This document shows positions 61,836 to 64,000 of a DNA stretch of 64,000 nt, in pieces. The DNA comes from Acanthococcus lagerstroemiae. Its lineage: Eukaryota > Arthropoda > Insecta > Hemiptera > Eriococcidae. The first letter of the stretch is position 1, and every line of letters begins with the position of its first letter. The stretch is from the NCBI GenBank assembly GCA_031841125.1, contig CM063108.1, forward strand, positions 67,676,344-67,740,343, read 5' to 3'. Made by a program: the position numbers and the translations under genes. Below the pieces are notes generated by a model. The model was not told the DNA's origin. It worked only from the letters and a program-made list of their open reading frames with translations, and made no database searches.

Positions 61836-64000
61836 CTGACATGACAAAAAAAAACAAAAAAAAAAACAGTTAGCATAGAACCACAAATGTTGAGGCGTAC
61901 CTATAAGTATCTGTATAAAAATGAAGAAGAATACGCGAGGAAAAAGGAACAGAAATATGGATAACTTTAGAAAAATTGAACTAGTAAGCAAACGAACAGG
62001 ATAGATACTCAAAGCGAACTACAACACTGCGTTTACACTTTACATGAAAGAAATTTCAGAGTTCGTCAACTGATTTTCGTAAGCGTCAGAAATAAGAGAT
62101 ACCTCTTCTCCACAAATTCAGGAACCAAAAATATACGTATCTGAGAACCAGACAGGTAATCGACAATCAAGTTTAAACAATGTCTACCTACTGAGATCAA
62201 TGTACAGTTATAAAGCCATCAGATTAAAGGTATCGATTAAATTTTCAATAAACGTAAGAAAAATTTATATTTACCGTAATGACAACAATGGTTCGATTTT
62301 GAAAAATTTTCAGCACCATGTTGAGAAAATCGACTTCTTCTTCAGGCGTTAGCGAGTTCGTAGCTTCATCCAAAATCAAGCAGCACGTATCTCTTAAAAT
62401 TGCTCTCGCTAAGCATATCGACTGCTTCTCTCCGGCGCTCAAATTTGACCCTCCATCTTGCACTTGAGCATCTAATATGTATAGCAGAACGGGAGCAGAA
62501 GATATTTAAAGAACTTGGATTTCTTACTAAAACTAATATTGTGGTTTCCTATACGATAAGATGTAGTATGGAGGTATATACAGTCTTGCAATACCTAGAC
62601 GATAATAGTTATGCCCATTTAAGAAGACACATGTTTATGCTACATGCTTCAGTGATACTTATAATAACTGATGAGCGTGATTCATTTGGATTTAGATCAA
62701 AAAAGCTAGCCATGTTAAACTCGTTTAAGCTTATTAGACACTTTTTCGAACACTCCCTCTTTTACTTGAAAATATTCGATAGAGGCACCGTAGTAAACAG
62801 ATTTTCATAAACAAGAAAGCATAAAAACTAAGATTACCCAATCCACCAATTTTAGAAACGACGTCATCTGTCCGAACCAGTTTCAAAGAATTCCACAATT
62901 CTTCATCCGTGAATTCGTGCCTTAAATCTAAATTTTGCCTGTAAAGAGGAAATCCGCAATGTAATTTCTAAATCCCGTAACAATCAGCACTCGTTTCGAA
63001 TAGAATACGAACCTAATGTTCCCTCCAAATAGAATTACATCCTGTGGGACAATTGAGATCTTCGACCGTAAGTACTGCAGAGGTATGGCACCGATGTCAA
63101 CTCCATCCAGCGTAATCTGACCCTCCATAAAAGGAATCATTTTGAATAGTGACATCATCAACGACGACTTTCCACTACCTGTGCGTCCGCAAATGCCAAC
63201 CTGCGCAGTGAAGTACACAGTACAGCTGCATCGTGAAATATGATATAGACTTTCATTAGGTCAGTCATTGATAGGCGGTGGAACGTCTTTCCTCTGAGGG
63301 AGCGCAATTCAAACTTTCTGACCAGAACATTTTTATACATGAATATTCGAGAGTGATTCTGTACCTGAGCTTATCTGTTAGGTACCTAAAAATGCTAAAC
63401 ATGCACCTTTTTATTTCCACGCGGGAACGGTGTCCGTTTCGACAATACTGAGGACAAGTTACGTTGTCTCCTAATTACATCGCTAATACAGTCATTAACA
63501 GTCAACATGCACGACGGATCGTCTGGTGTAAGTACCTTTTGTCCTGAACTGATGTGTAAATTCAAACTCTGAATCACAGCTCGTCCTTGGTCGCTGTATC
63601 TTAACGTCACGTTGTTAAAACGAATAGCGCCTTTACTCGGCCAGTCCTTCGGCACAACAGCTAGAAAGTCATTACTTATTGCAAAACTAGAATTTATAAA
63701 ATAGTATTCAGGTTGGGCTGTTCCGCGAGTATGTATACCTTGAATATTGTAATTTTCCGTGGGTAACACTGAGTAACGTTGAATACGCTCCACGGCACCC
63801 ATATATATTTCCAAATCGATCAAAAATTTGACGACCCATGTCAAGTAAATTGGTATCAGCAGCGTATAGTTGATGGCCAAACCGAAAAAGGTGGATGTTT
63901 TCAGAGCAGGTTTAATAGCGACGCTGATCAATGAAACTAACATCGCTGCAAACACGATTATGCCACCGAGGTAATCCTGCGTAGCATACAGCGAGAGTAG
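61665..64000 (-). CDS. ABCC transporter, SUR-like, 3' end (second nucleotide-binding domain)
   Basis: Five exons: beyond 64000-63536, 63200-63013, 62938-62838, 62471-62275 and 61835-61665. All have GT-AG boundaries and matching phases; the stop is at 61665-61667. The first carries two membrane helices ([36 protein letters not shown]) and [12 protein letters not shown]. The NBD has Walker [14 protein letters not shown]-loop VPQD, signature NLSAGEKQ, Walker [12 protein letters not shown] and the switch His in [11 protein letters not shown], so all catalytic elements are present. The loop around the last helices and [12 protein letters not shown] resemble sulfonylurea receptors more than multidrug-resistance proteins. 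ABCC proteins export conjugates or, as SUR, gate potassium channels. Signature LSAGEKQ departs from the common LSxGQxQ. The N-terminal three quarters lies beyond the window. Confidence 0.9.
62275..62471 (-). CDS. ABCC exon: signature and Walker B
   Basis: Acceptor ATTAG, donor ACG^GTAAAT, 197 bases, phase 1 in and phase 0 out. [20 protein letters not shown] is the signature helix, [12 protein letters not shown] is Walker B with its catalytic Glu, and NRTIVVIT is the following strand. Confidence 0.88.
62838..62938 (-). CDS. ABCC exon: helical subdomain
   Basis: Acceptor TTTACAG, donor TTGG^GTAATC, 101 bases, phase 2 in and phase 1 out. It encodes [20 protein letters not shown], the usual NLDP...D..LW.AL segment between the Q-loop and the signature. 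Confidence 0.85.
63013..63200 (-). CDS. ABCC exon: Walker A and Q-loop
   Basis: Acceptor CTGCGCAG, donor ATTAG^GTTCGT, 188 bases, phase 0 in and phase 2 out. [20 protein letters not shown] is the phosphate-binding loop. [20 protein letters not shown] and [15 protein letters not shown] contain the Q-loop. Confidence 0.88.
63536..64000 (-). CDS. ABCC exon: last membrane helices and start of NBD2
   Basis: Open from the window edge; donor AAG^GTACTT. It ends [20 protein letters not shown] and [10 protein letters not shown], the A-loop strand region preceding the Walker A exon. Reading on past the donor would give an unrelated tail to 63395, which is intron. Confidence 0.85.

Noticed and set aside
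61836..62012. Continuation of the last ABCC exon upstream as one 115-codon ORF.
   Set aside because: The extra part precedes a clear CATGTCAG acceptor, has no ABC likeness and contains an A/C-rich run; it is intron.

Overview
The window looks like nuclear DNA of an animal, most likely an insect. It is AT-rich, and its recognisable genes are split by GT-AG introns. It carries a sialin/SLC17-type transporter and a sulfonylurea-receptor-like ABCC transporter, and most of the rest is transposon debris and satellite DNA. I cannot name the species. Nothing here is bacterial: there are no operons, no CRISPR array and no dense ORFs.

Layout. (1) 1-4729 is low-information DNA with one possible small two-exon gene (2559-2968). 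(2) 4730-21960 is a 17-kb satellite array. Each 336-bp unit (short form 271 bp) is an imperfect inverted dimer of a ~168-bp monomer. The array has diverged edges, two homogeneous blocks (about 6025-10080 and 18430-20940) and an eroded block between them. (3) 23874-57945, minus strand, is an SLC17/sialin-like gene. I can place eight coding exons with matching splice phases. The first exon carries an acidic dileucine motif and is followed by a 24-kb intron. The last exon is not visible and may lie beyond the satellite. (4) The introns of that gene hold an apparently intact three-exon DUF7869-type gene (24660-26854, minus), a mariner remnant, a BEL/Pao integrase-DUF5641 remnant, a Harbinger remnant, several MITE families, two foldback-type elements and a hAT-like composite. 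(5) 61665-64000, minus strand, is the 3' end of an ABCC gene: five exons encode the last membrane helices and the complete second nucleotide-binding domain, with closest resemblance to SUR.

The two host genes lie on the same strand but nothing shows they are functionally linked. The strongest candidates for something undescribed are the palindromic-dimer satellite, the foldback element at 53384-55959 whose strands are sharply purine/pyrimidine asymmetric, and the foldback element at 34702-35434 that encloses a GGGTAAC minisatellite.

All exon boundaries come from reading splice signals and protein-family patterns by eye. No alignment or database search was run.
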